The notes under the pieces were generated by a model. The model did no database searches. It was given only the letters and a program-made list of their open reading frames with translations, and had not been told where the DNA came from. This document shows, in pieces, positions 35,277-45,253 of a stretch of 64,000 bases of DNA. The DNA is taken from assembly GCA_025457915.1 (NCBI GenBank), contig JALOTL010000016.1, positions 1 through 64,000 on the forward strand, given 5' to 3'. Numbering within the stretch: position 1 is the stretch's first letter; the number at the start of each line of letters is the position of its first letter. Source of the DNA: Spirochaetota bacterium. GTDB taxonomy: Bacteria > Spirochaetota > UBA4802 > UBA5550. A program made the translations under genes and the position numbers.

Positions 35277-35561
35277 AATTATTTTTCCAGAAACAGTTCA
35301 GACAGAAATATTTACCATACAGGCAATAAGCAAGTCATTTTTACCGATATGAACAGTTCGTTTTAAAAGAAAGACATTTTTACGCCTGAGAATCATGAAA
35401 TAAAGAATAATTATTGAAAAAAATTTTAATCTATTATAGTTCAGAATATATAAAAAACACGTTGCAGTTTCCCGCAAACTGATGATACAGTGTTGAACAG
35501 GAATACACCCGGAGTGGATGAGGCCGGCATAATCAAAGTTTAAAAAACCGGGGTTGATAAA

Positions 35562-37391
35562 ATGACTGAAACCATCTATGCGGAAAAAGACCTGAAAAGG
35601 TTTTCCACCAACTTCATTCTGCGGACCGAGGGGATAAGCTATTTTTTCATAGCCCCCATGATAATTTTTTACGTATGGTCCAACCTGAATTTTACAGATG
35701 AACAGTTCAGGCTTTTTCTCTCATTCTCGATGATTGCAATCACGGTTTCATTCATCACAACGCAGATCAACAACCTCATAGTCATATCACCCGTAGTCAA
35801 ATATTTTAAAAGAATTCTTAATAAAGAAACTCCAGGTGAAGAAGAACACGAAAGGGTCCTTAAAAGATTCTTAGCCCTTCCCTACATTCACAGCTTCGGC
35901 GCTTTTTTCAGATGGATATTCGGCCTGGGCATGGCCATAGTGCCCACCATGATCTTTGCGAATCCGTCTCCGCAGCAGACATTCAACATGTGGATGACCG
36001 TCGTCATCAACGCCCCGCTCGGGGCAATACTCTATTTCATTCTAACGGAGCTCTACATCCAGCAGCTGATAGACAGAAAGGCGTTCCTGGTATGGCCGAA
36101 AGGCCTTCAGATGAAAAGGGTAAACCTCTTCACGAAACTCTCTTCCACTATCATAATCATAACCTTCGTGCCATTCGCGACGCTTCTCACATATTTCCTT
36201 ATCTTCATTTCAGATCTGAAGATTGATTTTTCCATGGTATATTTCAAGATAGCAGTCATAGGTTTTTACGGAATTCTGGGCGCGATCCTCGTCTCCATCA
36301 TTCTTACCAGGACGATTATTTTCAAGGTTAAGATAATTCTCGATTTCCTGAAAAAGGTGGGTGAGGGGGACCTTCTTGCCTCGGTGAACAAGATTGGAGT
36401 GATGGACGAGCTGACCATCATCAACAAATCAGTCTACAGCATGAAGCAGAATCTTAAAAGCATGGTTGAATCCATATCCGGAACATCCAATGACCTCAAG
36501 TCATCGAGCGAAGAGCTGATAAAACGCTCGGGAAAACAGCTCGACAAATCCAGGGAGCTGGCCGCGATCATGGAGGAATCGAGCAGCGCGTTCGAGGAAA
36601 TGTCGGCATCTTTTGAAACAAACCTGGACAATGTAAAGCACCAGGTTGAAAACTCGAACTCAGTGAAGAACGACATATCAAAAATCGCCGAGAAGGGCGA
36701 GATACTGGCAAAAAAGACCTGGGACCTGAGCCAGAAGGCGCAGGAATCCGTCTCTACCGCCGAGGACGGGGAAAGGCTCGTGAACGAATCGGTTGAAACC
36801 ATAAAAACGCTTGTTGTTTACATGGAAAAAATCGACGAGACCGCGGGCATGATAAACGACATCGCGGACCAGATCAACCTCCTTGCCCTGAATGCCGCGA
36901 TAGAGGCGGCCAGGGCCGGCGAACACGGCAAGGGATTCGCGGTCGTTGCGGACGAGGTCAACAAGCTGGCCGACCAGACAACGTCGCTGGCGAACATCAT
37001 CAAGAGCGACATCAGCCAGCATACGGCCAGGATATCATCCGAGCTCCAGCACATGAACCTGACCGTCAAGGGATTCGGGAAGATGAAATCCAGCATAGAG
37101 GAGATAGACAAGGTGATCTCGGAGGTCTTCGATTTCACCCAGGACCTCATGAAGATGAACGAGGAAATAAAGAAAAAAATCGACAATCTGAACGACCTGT
37201 CCTCCAGGATAAACGTTTCATCGCAGGAGCAGCACCTGACCAACGACGAGCTGAGCAATTCAATGAATATAATAAACGAGATAACGCAGGCCACGGCGGA
37301 GAACGCGGACTTCGTACAGAAGGCGGCCGTCCACTTCGTGGAAAACGCGGAAAAACTACACCTGAGCATACAGAGGTTCAAGATCACCTGA
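35562..37391 (+). CDS. Methyl-accepting chemotaxis protein with six-helix N-terminus
   Basis: A 609-residue receptor. About six membrane helices occupy residues 25-260, with no large periplasmic domain. A HAMP-like linker ([21 protein letters not shown]) follows, then a long coiled-coil signalling domain with the conserved tip [29 protein letters not shown], which contacts CheA and CheW. The membrane domain probably senses membrane or intracellular signals. GGGG eight bases before the ATG is the ribosome site. In the 285-bp spacer, TTGCAG (35462) and TACAGT (35486), 18 bp apart, form a possible promoter. Confidence 0.92.
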   Translation: MTETIYAEKDLKRFSTNFILRTEGISYFFIAPMIIFYVWSNLNFTDEQFRLFLSFSMIAITVSFITTQINNLIVISPVVKYFKRILNKETPGEEEHERVLKRFLALPYIHSFGAFFRWIFGLGMAIVPTMIFANPSPQQTFNMWMTVVINAPLGAILYFILTELYIQQLIDRKAFLVWPKGLQMKRVNLFTKLSSTIIIITFVPFATLLTYFLIFISDLKIDFSMVYFKIAVIGFYGILGAILVSIILTRTIIFKVKIILDFLKKVGEGDLLASVNKIGVMDELTIINKSVYSMKQNLKSMVESISGTSNDLKSSSEELIKRSGKQLDKSRELAAIMEESSSAFEEMSASFETNLDNVKHQVENSNSVKNDISKIAEKGEILAKKTWDLSQKAQESVSTAEDGERLVNESVETIKTLVVYMEKIDETAGMINDIADQINLLALNAAIEAARAGEHGKGFAVVADEVNKLADQTTSLANIIKSDISQHTARISSELQHMNLTVKGFGKMKSSIEEIDKVISEVFDFTQDLMKMNEEIKKKIDNLNDLSSRINVSSQEQHLTNDELSNSMNIINEITQATAENADFVQKAAVHFVENAEKLHLSIQRFKIT

Positions 37392-37410
37392 CGCCCCGTC
37401 AGGGCTTTTT
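37387..37410 (+). terminator. Terminator overlapping the receptor stop codon
   Basis: CCTGAC (37387-37392) pairs with GTCAGG (37398-37403), followed by GC and five Ts. The TGA stop of the receptor gene lies within the stem, and the convergent methyltransferase gene ends inside the same hairpin. Confidence 0.7.
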
Positions 37411-38100
37411 CCATGCATAAACCACAAGGCTCTTCGGAAAAAAGTTGTCGAAAAACTTCTCTGCCTTTCTCATGAATCCCGAATAGAGGCCAAGATGCAG
37501 GAACTTCCTGTAGGCGCTTGTTATGGGCTGATCGTTCAGGTGCAGGCCGACAACGCACCTTATCATCCACCAGATCGTATGAAAGGAATGCTTGAATCCA
37601 AGCCCGTAGATCTCGAGGCCGGAGCTTCTCATTATTTTCACCAGTTTCTTCGGCATGTACTTCCTGATGTGCCCGCCCGGGGAGGTGAAGTACTCGCAGG
37701 TGAGGGCGTCGTATATGGCCTCGCTGAAATAAGTGGGCACGGTAATCGCTATCCTGCCGTTTTTCTTCAGCACCCTCGAAAGCTCGCTGCATGCGAGGGA
37801 ATCGTCGGCCACGTGTTCCATGACCTCGGAGCAGATTACAAGGTCGAATGTCTCGTCCCTGTATGGCAGCCTGAGGGCGTCGCCGGACAGCGCGAAATAG
37901 CCGCCTGGATATTTCCCGGTTTTCCCCATGAGTGAAAGCGAATACCTGGCCTTCCTCAGGGACTCCATATCGATGTCCATGCTGTATACGACGGCGCCGG
38001 ATTCGTAAAGCTTGAGCGAATGCCTGCCCTCGCCGCACCCGGCGTCGAGCACCAGATCGCCCCTGTTAACCCCGAGCCTTCCCAGATCCACCGTTAGCAT
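37399..38100 (-). CDS. Class I SAM-dependent methyltransferase
   Basis: A 233-residue methyltransferase. SAM-binding motif I VLDAGCGEGRHSL is at about 17-29, motif II YSMDIDMESL at about 39-48, and the acidic motif FDLVICSEVMEHV around 83-95. It probably methylates a sugar, lipid or small molecule, as its partners are two glycosyltransferases. The ATG at 38100 has a good AGAGGTGA site and lies 35 bp inside the end of the preceding glycosyltransferase gene, so the genes overlap in different frames. It is the last gene of the run from 41960. Confidence 0.88.
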   Translation of the reverse strand: MLTVDLGRLGVNRGDLVLDAGCGEGRHSLKLYESGAVVYSMDIDMESLRKARYSLSLMGKTGKYPGGYFALSGDALRLPYRDETFDLVICSEVMEHVADDSLACSELSRVLKKNGRIAITVPTYFSEAIYDALTCEYFTSPGGHIRKYMPKKLVKIMRSSGLEIYGLGFKHSFHTIWWMIRCVVGLHLNDQPITSAYRKFLHLGLYSGFMRKAEKFFDNFFPKSLVVYAWKKP

Positions 38101-39325
38101 TTATCACCTCTTCGTATATTTCCACAAGCTCCCTGGCCGCGTTGCTCCAGGTAAAGGTCTCGAGGATTCTTTTCCTTCCGGCCTTCCCTATCCTTGTCCT
38201 GACTGCCGGGTTTTCGATGAGAAAATCGATGCCCCTGGCGATCGCCTCCGCGTCCCTCGGCGGCACGAAGTAACCGGTCTTGAGGTGCTCTCCCACGACC
38301 TCAGGCAGGGCCCCTCCGGTCGACGAAATCACCGGCAGCTCGCACGCCATGGCCTCAGCCGCGGGAAATCCGAACCCCTCGTAGAGGGACGGCGATACAG
38401 CAATCTCCGTCTCGGAATAGAGCTCGATGAGCCTGTCCATGGAAATTTTTCCCGTGAAGGTCACCTGGCTGTTCAATTTGAACTTGTCGACTATCCTGGG
38501 CATGAAATTCCTGTTTGGGGCGCCCCCGTCCACTATCGTGAGGTGCACCCTGTGTTTCGTGAGGGTCATGGCCCTGAGAAGGTATATTATCCCCTTCTTG
38601 CGGTCTTCCACGTTCCCCACGAAGATGATGCTGTTCTTTTTTTTCTTAAGATTCCTTATCGGGTAAAAAATCGAAGAGTCCATTCCGTTGTACACGACGC
38701 TTATCCTGTCCCTCGGCACCCCGAACGCCCTGTTTATCTCTTCCGCCGAGTCGTGAGAAACCGTTATTATTTTGTCCATGCGGTTTGCCACGAACTTCTG
38801 CATTATAAGCGGATAGTACAGGACCCTTTTTATCTTGAGGTTGAAATCGGAAGGATATTCGAACCATGTGGTCCTGTCTATCGTCAGCGGGTGATGTATG
38901 GTCGACACGAAAGGAATGCCGATGAGTTTTATCAGCATGAAACCGTAGCCGAGGCACTGGTTGTCGTGTATAACGTCGTAATCATATTTCTTCACGAGCT
39001 CCTTCAGCTTCAGGAAGGCCCTGAAGGAAAAGGTTTCAATCTCAGGGAATATCCCCATCTTGGACGCGATAAACTCGTAAAAGTTGAATGGACTGAACGT
39101 GGAAAACGGCCTGTGCGGCTTGATGAATTCCTTTCTGTTGTTGAAATAGTTATGGTTGCTGATCCTGTGCATGGTCGCTCCCTCGATCTCGAATGGATAC
39201 GGCGGGCCGACTACCACGTGAACATCGTGTCCGAGCTTCATCAGCTCCTTCGCGAGGTAGGTCAGGTATATCCCCTGGCCCCCGCAGTAAGGGTTTCCCC
39301 TGTAGCTGAGCAGACATATTCTCAT
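38066..39325 (-). CDS. GT4-family glycosyltransferase (second of tandem pair)
   Basis: A 419-residue GT-B retaining glycosyltransferase. It begins MRICLLSYRGNPYCGGQGIY with the acceptor-domain glycine loop. The C-terminal donor domain has FVGNVEDRKKG and the E-x7-E motif in YEGFGFPAAEAMACELPVI. It is clearly a paralog of the upstream gene at 39328-40563 (same opening motif, similar length), so a tandem duplication. The likely role is adding sugars to a glycolipid or surface glycan from nucleotide sugars. GGGG before the ATG overlaps the end of the previous gene. Confidence 0.92.
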   Translation of the reverse strand: MRICLLSYRGNPYCGGQGIYLTYLAKELMKLGHDVHVVVGPPYPFEIEGATMHRISNHNYFNNRKEFIKPHRPFSTFSPFNFYEFIASKMGIFPEIETFSFRAFLKLKELVKKYDYDVIHDNQCLGYGFMLIKLIGIPFVSTIHHPLTIDRTTWFEYPSDFNLKIKRVLYYPLIMQKFVANRMDKIITVSHDSAEEINRAFGVPRDRISVVYNGMDSSIFYPIRNLKKKKNSIIFVGNVEDRKKGIIYLLRAMTLTKHRVHLTIVDGGAPNRNFMPRIVDKFKLNSQVTFTGKISMDRLIELYSETEIAVSPSLYEGFGFPAAEAMACELPVISSTGGALPEVVGEHLKTGYFVPPRDAEAIARGIDFLIENPAVRTRIGKAGRKRILETFTWSNAARELVEIYEEVINANGGSGKARG

Positions 39326-39327
39326 AT

Positions 39328-40563
39328 TTAACCCCGGTTTCCGTTTATAACGGATTTATATACTTCGAGAGTTTTTTCAGCTGCGACCGGCCATGAAAAA
39401 TTTTCAACCACCCTCTTCCGGCCGTTCGCGCCCATTCTCATCCTCAGTCCCCTGTCGGCCAGGAGCTTCATTATGGCTTCGCTCAGGGCCCCGGCATTTT
39501 CCGGAGGAACCAGAATGCCGGTATTATCGTCCACTACCTCCTTGAGGGCCCCGGCCGCGCTGGCGACCACCGGCGTTCCGCAAGCCATGGCTTCGGCCAC
39601 GGGAAGACCGAACCCTTCATGCAGGGACGGCATTACGAGAACGGCCGTTGTGCTGTAAAGGCTTACAAGACGGGCATGGTCCACCTTGCCGACGAATTTC
39701 ACCCTTTTCTCAACGCCGAATTTTTTCACCATATCGTAGCCGCTCATCTTTTCTGGCGGGCCCGAATCGACGATAGTAAGCCTCACATCATCCGGCATCA
39801 TCGAAAGGGCTTCCGCAAGGAAAGTGAAACCCTTTTTCCTGTCATCGGTATTTCCAACGAACAACAGGGACCTTTCATCCCTTTTCTGCCCGGTATTTTT
39901 AAACGCGTCAACGTCTATCCCGTTGTAAACAACTGAAATATTTTTCCTGTCCACGCCGAAGGCCCGGTACAGCTCGTCAACGCCCGCATATGATGACGTT
40001 ATCACCCTGTCCAGGGCCTTGATGACGAACCTCTGCATGTTCAGGGGATAAAAAAGAACGGTTGTCATTTTTTCCCAGAAGGTCCTGTCTGTCATGAAGT
40101 CCGCCTCCCTGTCCTTGGTCAGCGGATGATGGACGGTGGAAATTATCGGTATTCCGAAGGCCTTCATCGGAATCAGGCCCCATCCCATGGTGTTGACGTC
40201 GTGGATTATATCATACCGCTTTTTTCTTAAAATTCTCCTCAGGGCGGAAAAAGCCCTCATACTGAAGGTCTCCATTTCCGGAAAGACATGAAACCGCGTG
40301 AGCAGGTAATCGATGAAGTTCCATGGGGAAAAAACCCTTTCCAGTTTTTCCATCGGAAAATGCGAGGTCCTCACGGCCCAGATGTTAAGGTTTTCCAGCC
40401 TGTAAACTTCCGACCATTCGTCGAGAGGGTCCGGGTACGGAGGCCCTACGATTACATCGGCCTCAACGCCGATCCGGGCAAGTTCCCTGCTCAGGTGATA
40501 TATATAGATTCCCTGACCGCCGCAGAATGGATTTCCCCTGTAACATAGTAGAAGAACCTTCAT
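39328..40563 (-). CDS. GT4-family glycosyltransferase (first of tandem pair)
   Basis: A 411-residue GT-B glycosyltransferase, paralogous to the next gene. It opens MKVLLLCYRGNPFCGGQGIY, has FVGNTDDRKKG and the nucleotide-sugar motif HEGFGLPVAEAMACGTPVV. Shared motifs in the same order (IISTVHHPL and ISVVYNGID compared with FVSTIHHPL and ISVVYNGMD) point to a duplication followed by divergence, perhaps with different acceptors. It starts at ATG after GAAGGGAA. It follows the membrane protein gene by 18 bp. Confidence 0.92.
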   Translation of the reverse strand: MKVLLLCYRGNPFCGGQGIYIYHLSRELARIGVEADVIVGPPYPDPLDEWSEVYRLENLNIWAVRTSHFPMEKLERVFSPWNFIDYLLTRFHVFPEMETFSMRAFSALRRILRKKRYDIIHDVNTMGWGLIPMKAFGIPIISTVHHPLTKDREADFMTDRTFWEKMTTVLFYPLNMQRFVIKALDRVITSSYAGVDELYRAFGVDRKNISVVYNGIDVDAFKNTGQKRDERSLLFVGNTDDRKKGFTFLAEALSMMPDDVRLTIVDSGPPEKMSGYDMVKKFGVEKRVKFVGKVDHARLVSLYSTTAVLVMPSLHEGFGLPVAEAMACGTPVVASAAGALKEVVDDNTGILVPPENAGALSEAIMKLLADRGLRMRMGANGRKRVVENFSWPVAAEKTLEVYKSVINGNRG

Positions 40564-40581
40564 TTCCCTTCATGATTCTTA

Positions 40582-41166
40582 TTATTTTTTCGGCAGGGTG
40601 GATCTTGTCGTTATAATCGCCATCCCGACCCAGAAAACGGACCCGAGTATGACCAGAGATATTGCTGCCGCGGGAACGGCAAGGGCCCAGAAATTCCTTA
40701 CATATAGGCCGTAAATCAGCACGGCCGCTACGCCCGCCGTGAACAGGCATAAAAAGAACGCCTTGATTTTGGAAAAATCCTTTTTCTCCACTATTTCAGG
40801 CATTGGAGGCACCACCTTAATCGTAAGAATAGTCCAGCCGATCCAGAAACCGGTTGCCGCGACAAACAGCGCAACAAGCCCGATGGGTATGGCCAGCGAG
40901 TAAAACGTCCAGTCGTGGACAGTCGTGAGATCGTTTCCGAGACTGTAATCGTTTTTTATTATAAAAACAGAATATATGAAAAGACCCGCAAGCGCAGATG
41001 AAATAACAAGCGCGATAAATCCAAAAATTTTCGGTCTGCCCAATGCCCGGTCTCCTGTATAATTCATAATCACCGTCGGGTCAAGAATCCTTCCATATAT
41101 GCATATTGTCAACATATTAATCGGAATGTCAGGGTCCGGGCAAGCGGGTTTGTAAAAACGGTTCAT
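40582..41166 (-). CDS. Four-helix membrane protein of unknown function
   Basis: A protein of up to 194 residues with four membrane helices in two similar halves: each half has a pair of helices and ends with a WIGWTILTI- or WVGMAIITT-type segment, suggesting an internal duplication. The first ATG (41166) overlaps the stop of the preceding phosphatase gene by four bases. Conserved-looking sequence starts at the later ATG 41067 (MNYTGD), so the true start is uncertain. It lies between an inositol-phosphatase-like gene and two glycosyltransferases. No family is recognised. Confidence 0.55.
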   Translation of the reverse strand: MNRFYKPACPDPDIPINMLTICIYGRILDPTVIMNYTGDRALGRPKIFGFIALVISSALAGLFIYSVFIIKNDYSLGNDLTTVHDWTFYSLAIPIGLVALFVAATGFWIGWTILTIKVVPPMPEIVEKKDFSKIKAFFLCLFTAGVAAVLIYGLYVRNFWALAVPAAAISLVILGSVFWVGMAIITTRSTLPKK

Positions 41167-41960
41167 CCGCCGAACATTTTCTGAATAAATCCGAAGTCCT
41201 CGTGGTTGTATACGATCAGGTAGTCCTTCAGTTCGTATCCCCCGTTGATGATTTCCCCTATGTCCGGATCATCGCCGTTAAGGTATTTCAGTCTGCCGCC
41301 GGCCTTCCGGATTATCGGGATCGCCCCGGCCCAGTCCCAGAGGTACGATTTGCCAACGAAGGCCAGGACCCTGTTCCTGGCGTTGTCCGTCGTAAGACAT
41401 GCGTGCAGGGCAGTGGAGCCCAGGTTCCTCACCTTGCCGGGAAAGTTCTTTATGAATCCGAACCTTATTTCGGAGGAGTAGAAAATATTGGTCTCGGTAT
41501 CGATCGTCATCCCGGGGTCGACCTTCAGGGGCCTGCCGTTAAGGTAGGAATTATCGTCGTCGTTGTAAAAAAACATGTCGAACCCGGGGGAATATACGAA
41601 CCCGTATTTCGGCTTGAAGCCTTCGAATATGCCGATCGAAACGCACCATATCGGAAGATACATACTGTACATGGCGGTCCCGTCGATTGGATCGATTATC
41701 GCGGTCATTGCATCGTCCCCGGCGGCATGGATGCTGACATCGAAATTTTCCTCATAGACAAACCTTATCCCGGGATACCTGCCGGATATCCTCCCCATCA
41801 GCATTTCCTGAATCGATATGTCGGCCTGAGTCACGATTGAAGCGTCGAGCTTTCTGGAAACCCGCAGACCGTCCTTCTGGAATGAAAGGCCGCATGCCCC
41901 GGCCTGCTTCAGGAGGGATTCGAAGAAATCGAAATCTTCTTTAAGAAAACGAACGCCCAT
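41163..41960 (-). CDS. Inositol monophosphatase family protein
   Basis: A 265-residue metal-dependent phosphatase of the IMPase/CysQ/FBPase superfamily. The metal-binding signature IIDPIDGTAMY (about 87-97), an upstream EEN acid pair in FVYEENFD (about 67-74), and the C-terminal WDWAGAIPI (about 208-216) are all present. Substrates may be inositol phosphate, PAP or a sugar phosphate. Its place before glycosyltransferases hints at an inositol- or sugar-containing lipid, which is inference. It starts 52 bp after the ABC exporter operon. Confidence 0.85.
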   Translation of the reverse strand: MGVRFLKEDFDFFESLLKQAGACGLSFQKDGLRVSRKLDASIVTQADISIQEMLMGRISGRYPGIRFVYEENFDVSIHAAGDDAMTAIIDPIDGTAMYSMYLPIWCVSIGIFEGFKPKYGFVYSPGFDMFFYNDDDNSYLNGRPLKVDPGMTIDTETNIFYSSEIRFGFIKNFPGKVRNLGSTALHACLTTDNARNRVLAFVGKSYLWDWAGAIPIIRKAGGRLKYLNGDDPDIGEIINGGYELKDYLIVYNHEDFGFIQKMFGG

Positions 41961-42012
41961 GGATGGTAAAATACAAATAAGACGCGCGGAGTCAACCCTA
42001 AAAATGGCCCGG

Positions 42013-42942
42013 TCAAAGACCGTATTTTCTTGCGTTCGTGACGAAGACGTCCTCCAGCGTCGGCGCTATCCTCTGGAGCCTGAAGCTGTCGATGCCCATC
42101 TCGCCGAGAGATCCGGCTATGAGTCTTTTTACCTGCACGCCTTCGTCGCACAGTATGTGTATATCGCTCCCGAATATCGCCGAATCCCTGATGAAATCAA
42201 GCATGCTTATCCGCTCGAACACGCGGATGAAATTCTCGACCTGGAGGGAATAAACGCTGTAAGGAAGGCCGCTCTTCAGCCTGGAGGGCGAATCGAGCGC
42301 TATGATCCCGCCGTTTATGACCAGGGCGATCCTGTCGCAGTGCTCGGCCTCCTCCATATAGTGGGTGGTCACGAATATTGTCTTCCCCTCCTCGGAAAAC
42401 CTGTAAATTATCTCCCAGAAGTTCCTTCTCATTATCGGATCCACGCCGGATGTCGGTTCGTCCAGAAAAAGCATGGGGGGGTCATGCAGGATGGCCGCGC
42501 CCAGGGCCAGCCTCTGCTTGATTCCCATGGGAAGGCCGCTGACGATGGCGTTCCTGTCTTCGTCTATCTCGGCCAGCGACAGGGCATATTCCATCCTGTC
42601 GCGGAGCCTCCGTCCGGAAAGGCCGTAAATGCTGCCGTAAAACTCGAGGTTCTCTACGACAGTCAGATCGTCATACAGCGAAAATTTCTGTGACATATAC
42701 CCGATGTTGTTCTTTATGATTTCCTGCTCCCTGACTATATCGTAACCGTACACATGTCCCTCCCCGAAAGTCGGAAGGATGATCCCGCACAGCATCTTTA
42801 TCGTGGTGCTCTTGCCCGCGCCATTCGGCCCGAGGAAGCCGAATATCTCGCCCCTCGTCACTGAAAAGCTTATCGAATTCACGGCGGTGAAATCGCCGAA
42901 TTTGCGGGTCAGGTCCTTTACCTCGACAGTATATTCCATCAT
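42013..42942 (-). CDS. ABC exporter ATPase (second ATPase of the efflux operon)
   Basis: A 309-residue ATPase of the drug/ABC-2 exporter type. Walker A GPNGAGKST is at about 37-45, QKFSLYDDLTV is the Q-loop region, LPMGIKQRLALG the signature, and LFLDEPTSGVDP the Walker B. A C-terminal regulatory tail follows. It corresponds to one half of YbhF. The start overlaps the stop of the permease gene by four bases (ATGA), giving coupled translation. It is the last gene of the tetR operon. Confidence 0.92.
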   Translation of the reverse strand: MMEYTVEVKDLTRKFGDFTAVNSISFSVTRGEIFGFLGPNGAGKSTTIKMLCGIILPTFGEGHVYGYDIVREQEIIKNNIGYMSQKFSLYDDLTVVENLEFYGSIYGLSGRRLRDRMEYALSLAEIDEDRNAIVSGLPMGIKQRLALGAAILHDPPMLFLDEPTSGVDPIMRRNFWEIIYRFSEEGKTIFVTTHYMEEAEHCDRIALVINGGIIALDSPSRLKSGLPYSVYSLQVENFIRVFERISMLDFIRDSAIFGSDIHILCDEGVQVKRLIAGSLGEMGIDSFRLQRIAPTLEDVFVTNARKYGL

Positions 42943-44099
42943 TCAAGCCTCTCGCTGAATCTCTTCGCGCTGATCAGAAAAAGAAAGACCCCCATTATTA
43001 AAAGCACGAGTATATCGCCCCAGAGCACGGTCATGCCGACCCCCTTGAGAAAGACCCCGGAAACGATCGTCATGTAGTACCTCAGCGGGTTGATGTACGT
43101 GATGTACTGGATCACCTCGGGCATGGAATAGATCGGGAATATGTACCCCGAAAAAAGTATCGAAGGCAGAAAATACAGGAACGTGGACAGTATCGCCTGC
43201 TGCTGGGACCTCGAGATCGTCGACACGAAAAGCCCGACTGAAACGTTGGCCAGGATGAAGATGAGGCTCGCGAAGACAAGGAACAGGTAGCTGCCGTTAA
43301 AGGGCACCCCGAACCAGGCGATCGCGGCTATGCTTATGATTATGATGTCGATGAAGCAGATTCCCACGTACGGGATGATCTTGCCGGCGATATATTCCAT
43401 CGGCTGTATTGGAGACACTATGATCTGTTCTATGGTGCCGATCTCCCTTTCCTTGACCACCGACATTGCCGTCATGCTGATCGCCACCATGTTGATTATC
43501 ATCCCGAGTATCCCGGGGATGAAATAATTTCTGCTGGCGAGTTCCGGGTTGAACAGGGTCCTCTCCTTTAGCTCTACCCCCTGCTTGAACCGTATCATCC
43601 TCGGCTCGCCGCTCAGCAGCACGGATCTCACCTTTTTCAGCAGGTAGTCGTATGAAAAATTCGCCGTGATCTGGTTTACGTAGGCCACTATGAGGGCCGC
43701 CCTGTTGGAGTTGGTCCCATCCACCAGGATCTGGACCTCGGTCGGCCTTCCCGATCCCAGCCTTCTTGCGAATCCCCTTTCAATGTGGATGAACATCTCA
43801 ATATCGCCGCTGTCCAGCAGGCCGTCCGCCGTTTTCGCCGAATCCAGGTATGAATGCATCTGGAAGTAACCGCTCGCCGTGAACTTCTCCACGAACCTCC
43901 TGCTCGTCGAGGTCCTGTCGTTGTCCAGCACCGCCATCTTGACGTCCTTGACGTCCGTCACGACCGCGTAACCGAACATTATCAGCATTACTACCGGCGG
44001 AACGAACAGGATAATCCTCATCCTGGGATCCCTGAACATCTGCTTGAATTCCTTTTTAACGAAGCTCCTGACTATTTCTTTTCTTATCTGGTATTTCAT
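42939..44099 (-). CDS. ABC-2 type permease (YbhR/YbhS-like), second
   Basis: A 386-residue permease. The start at ATG 44099 is preferred: MKYQIRKEIVRSFVKKEFKQ is the normal opening of the family and the frame upstream overlaps the preceding gene. One helix (about 25-43) is followed by a large extracytoplasmic domain (about 45-170) and five C-terminal helices with the family's VKEREIGTIEQIIVSP motif before them. It pairs with the permease at 44105-45253, five bases away, as the membrane channel of the exporter. Confidence 0.9.
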   Translation of the reverse strand: MKYQIRKEIVRSFVKKEFKQMFRDPRMRIILFVPPVVMLIMFGYAVVTDVKDVKMAVLDNDRTSTSRRFVEKFTASGYFQMHSYLDSAKTADGLLDSGDIEMFIHIERGFARRLGSGRPTEVQILVDGTNSNRAALIVAYVNQITANFSYDYLLKKVRSVLLSGEPRMIRFKQGVELKERTLFNPELASRNYFIPGILGMIINMVAISMTAMSVVKEREIGTIEQIIVSPIQPMEYIAGKIIPYVGICFIDIIIISIAAIAWFGVPFNGSYLFLVFASLIFILANVSVGLFVSTISRSQQQAILSTFLYFLPSILFSGYIFPIYSMPEVIQYITYINPLRYYMTIVSGVFLKGVGMTVLWGDILVLLIMGVFLFLISAKRFSERLE

Positions 44100-44104
44100 C
44101 TCGC

Positions 44105-45253
44105 CTATTCCGCAAGCTTCAGGGAAAGTTTTTTCATGCTGATTAAGCCCACAACCAGCGCGTATATGAACAGGAACAGGATCTGGGTCCACAGCAGCGT
44201 AAAACCGACCCCTTTCAGAGCAATGGATTTCATGACGTAAATGAGATATTTCGCCGGCACCACGTATGTTACGAGCTGTACGAAGATCGGCATGTTCCTG
44301 ACGGGAAAAATATAATCGGACAGGAACAGCGAAGGCAGGTACGTGATTATCATGGACATCTGCACAGCGAGGACCTGCGATTTGGCGGCGGAAGAGATCA
44401 TTATCCCAAGGCTTGACGTGCCGACAAGGAAAAGCAGGGATATGAGAAGCAGCTCAAGGAAGCTTCCCTCGAGCGGAACGTCAAAAACGAAGTACCCGCA
44501 TGAAACCGTAAGAACCACGTCGAACAGCGCGATCAGGACATAGGGTATCAGCTTGCCGAAAAACACCTCGTGCTTCCTGACCGGGGTCGTTATCAGCGTT
44601 TCCATCGTTCCCCTTTCCCATTCCCTGCTGATGGTCAGGGAGGTGATCAGCGCGGATATGATCGCCATTATGATTACGATATTCCCCGGAATGATGAAAT
44701 TTTTGCTTTTCAATTCCGAGTTATACCAGATCCTGCTTTTTATATCCACGGGCATTTTTATGCCGGATATGCCGAGACCCCTGAGCTCATCGAGCTTCAG
44801 ACGCCTGTTGAAATCGAATATTATGGCCTTGACGTAACCGATGGATATCATGGCAGACGTTGAATCTGATCCGTTTACCACGAGCTGCACGTCAGCCGGC
44901 CTGCCGCTGTTGAACCTCTTTGAAAAATCTCCCGGAAGGACGATAGCCATGGATATCTTCCCGCTGTTGATCAGGCTGTCGATCTCCTGGTAGTCATCAA
45001 CATACTTGTATATCGATATGTATTCGGTGTGCGAAAAATTTTCAAGAAAGGACCTTGAAAACCAGCTTCGGTCCTGGTCGAAGACCGCGGTGCTGACCCT
45101 CTTCACGTCCATGTTCAGCGCGTAGCCGAACAGGATAATGAGAAACATCGGCAGAAATATCGAAAGGGCCAGGCTCCTTGTGTCCCTCTTTATCTGGATC
45201 CACTCCTTGTCGGCTATGACCAGGGTTCTTACAAGTGACCTGATTAACCTCAT
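44105..45253 (-). CDS. ABC-2 type permease (YbhR/YbhS-like), first
   Basis: A 382-residue permease with the same plan as its neighbour: N-terminal helix after RDTRSLALSIFLPMF, large periplasmic domain, then SREWERGTMETLITTPVRK and five helices. GGAGG four bases before the ATG at 45253, and a four-base overlap with the stop of the ATPase gene upstream, fix the start. The two permeases probably form a heterodimer. Confidence 0.9.
   Translation of the reverse strand: MRLIRSLVRTLVIADKEWIQIKRDTRSLALSIFLPMFLIILFGYALNMDVKRVSTAVFDQDRSWFSRSFLENFSHTEYISIYKYVDDYQEIDSLINSGKISMAIVLPGDFSKRFNSGRPADVQLVVNGSDSTSAMISIGYVKAIIFDFNRRLKLDELRGLGISGIKMPVDIKSRIWYNSELKSKNFIIPGNIVIIMAIISALITSLTISREWERGTMETLITTPVRKHEVFFGKLIPYVLIALFDVVLTVSCGYFVFDVPLEGSFLELLLISLLFLVGTSSLGIMISSAAKSQVLAVQMSMIITYLPSLFLSDYIFPVRNMPIFVQLVTYVVPAKYLIYVMKSIALKGVGFTLLWTQILFLFIYALVVGLISMKKLSLKLAE

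Noticed and set aside
35544-35559. A sigma-28-like promoter (CAAAGTTT, 11 bases, GTTGATAA) just before the chemotaxis receptor gene.
   Set aside because: The start point would fall after the receptor ATG at 35562, and the next possible start is 32 residues in, inside the first membrane segment. The GGGG ribosome site overlaps it. Probably chance.
36818-38038. A 406-codon open frame on the minus strand spanning the ends of the receptor and methyltransferase genes.
   Set aside because: It reads antisense to the receptor signalling domain and out of frame in the methyltransferase; neither part resembles a protein family.
38012-39331. A 439-codon open frame on the plus strand.
   Set aside because: It is antisense to a clear GT4 glycosyltransferase, has no ribosome site, and its translation is rich in Arg, His and Pro, as expected from a shadow frame.
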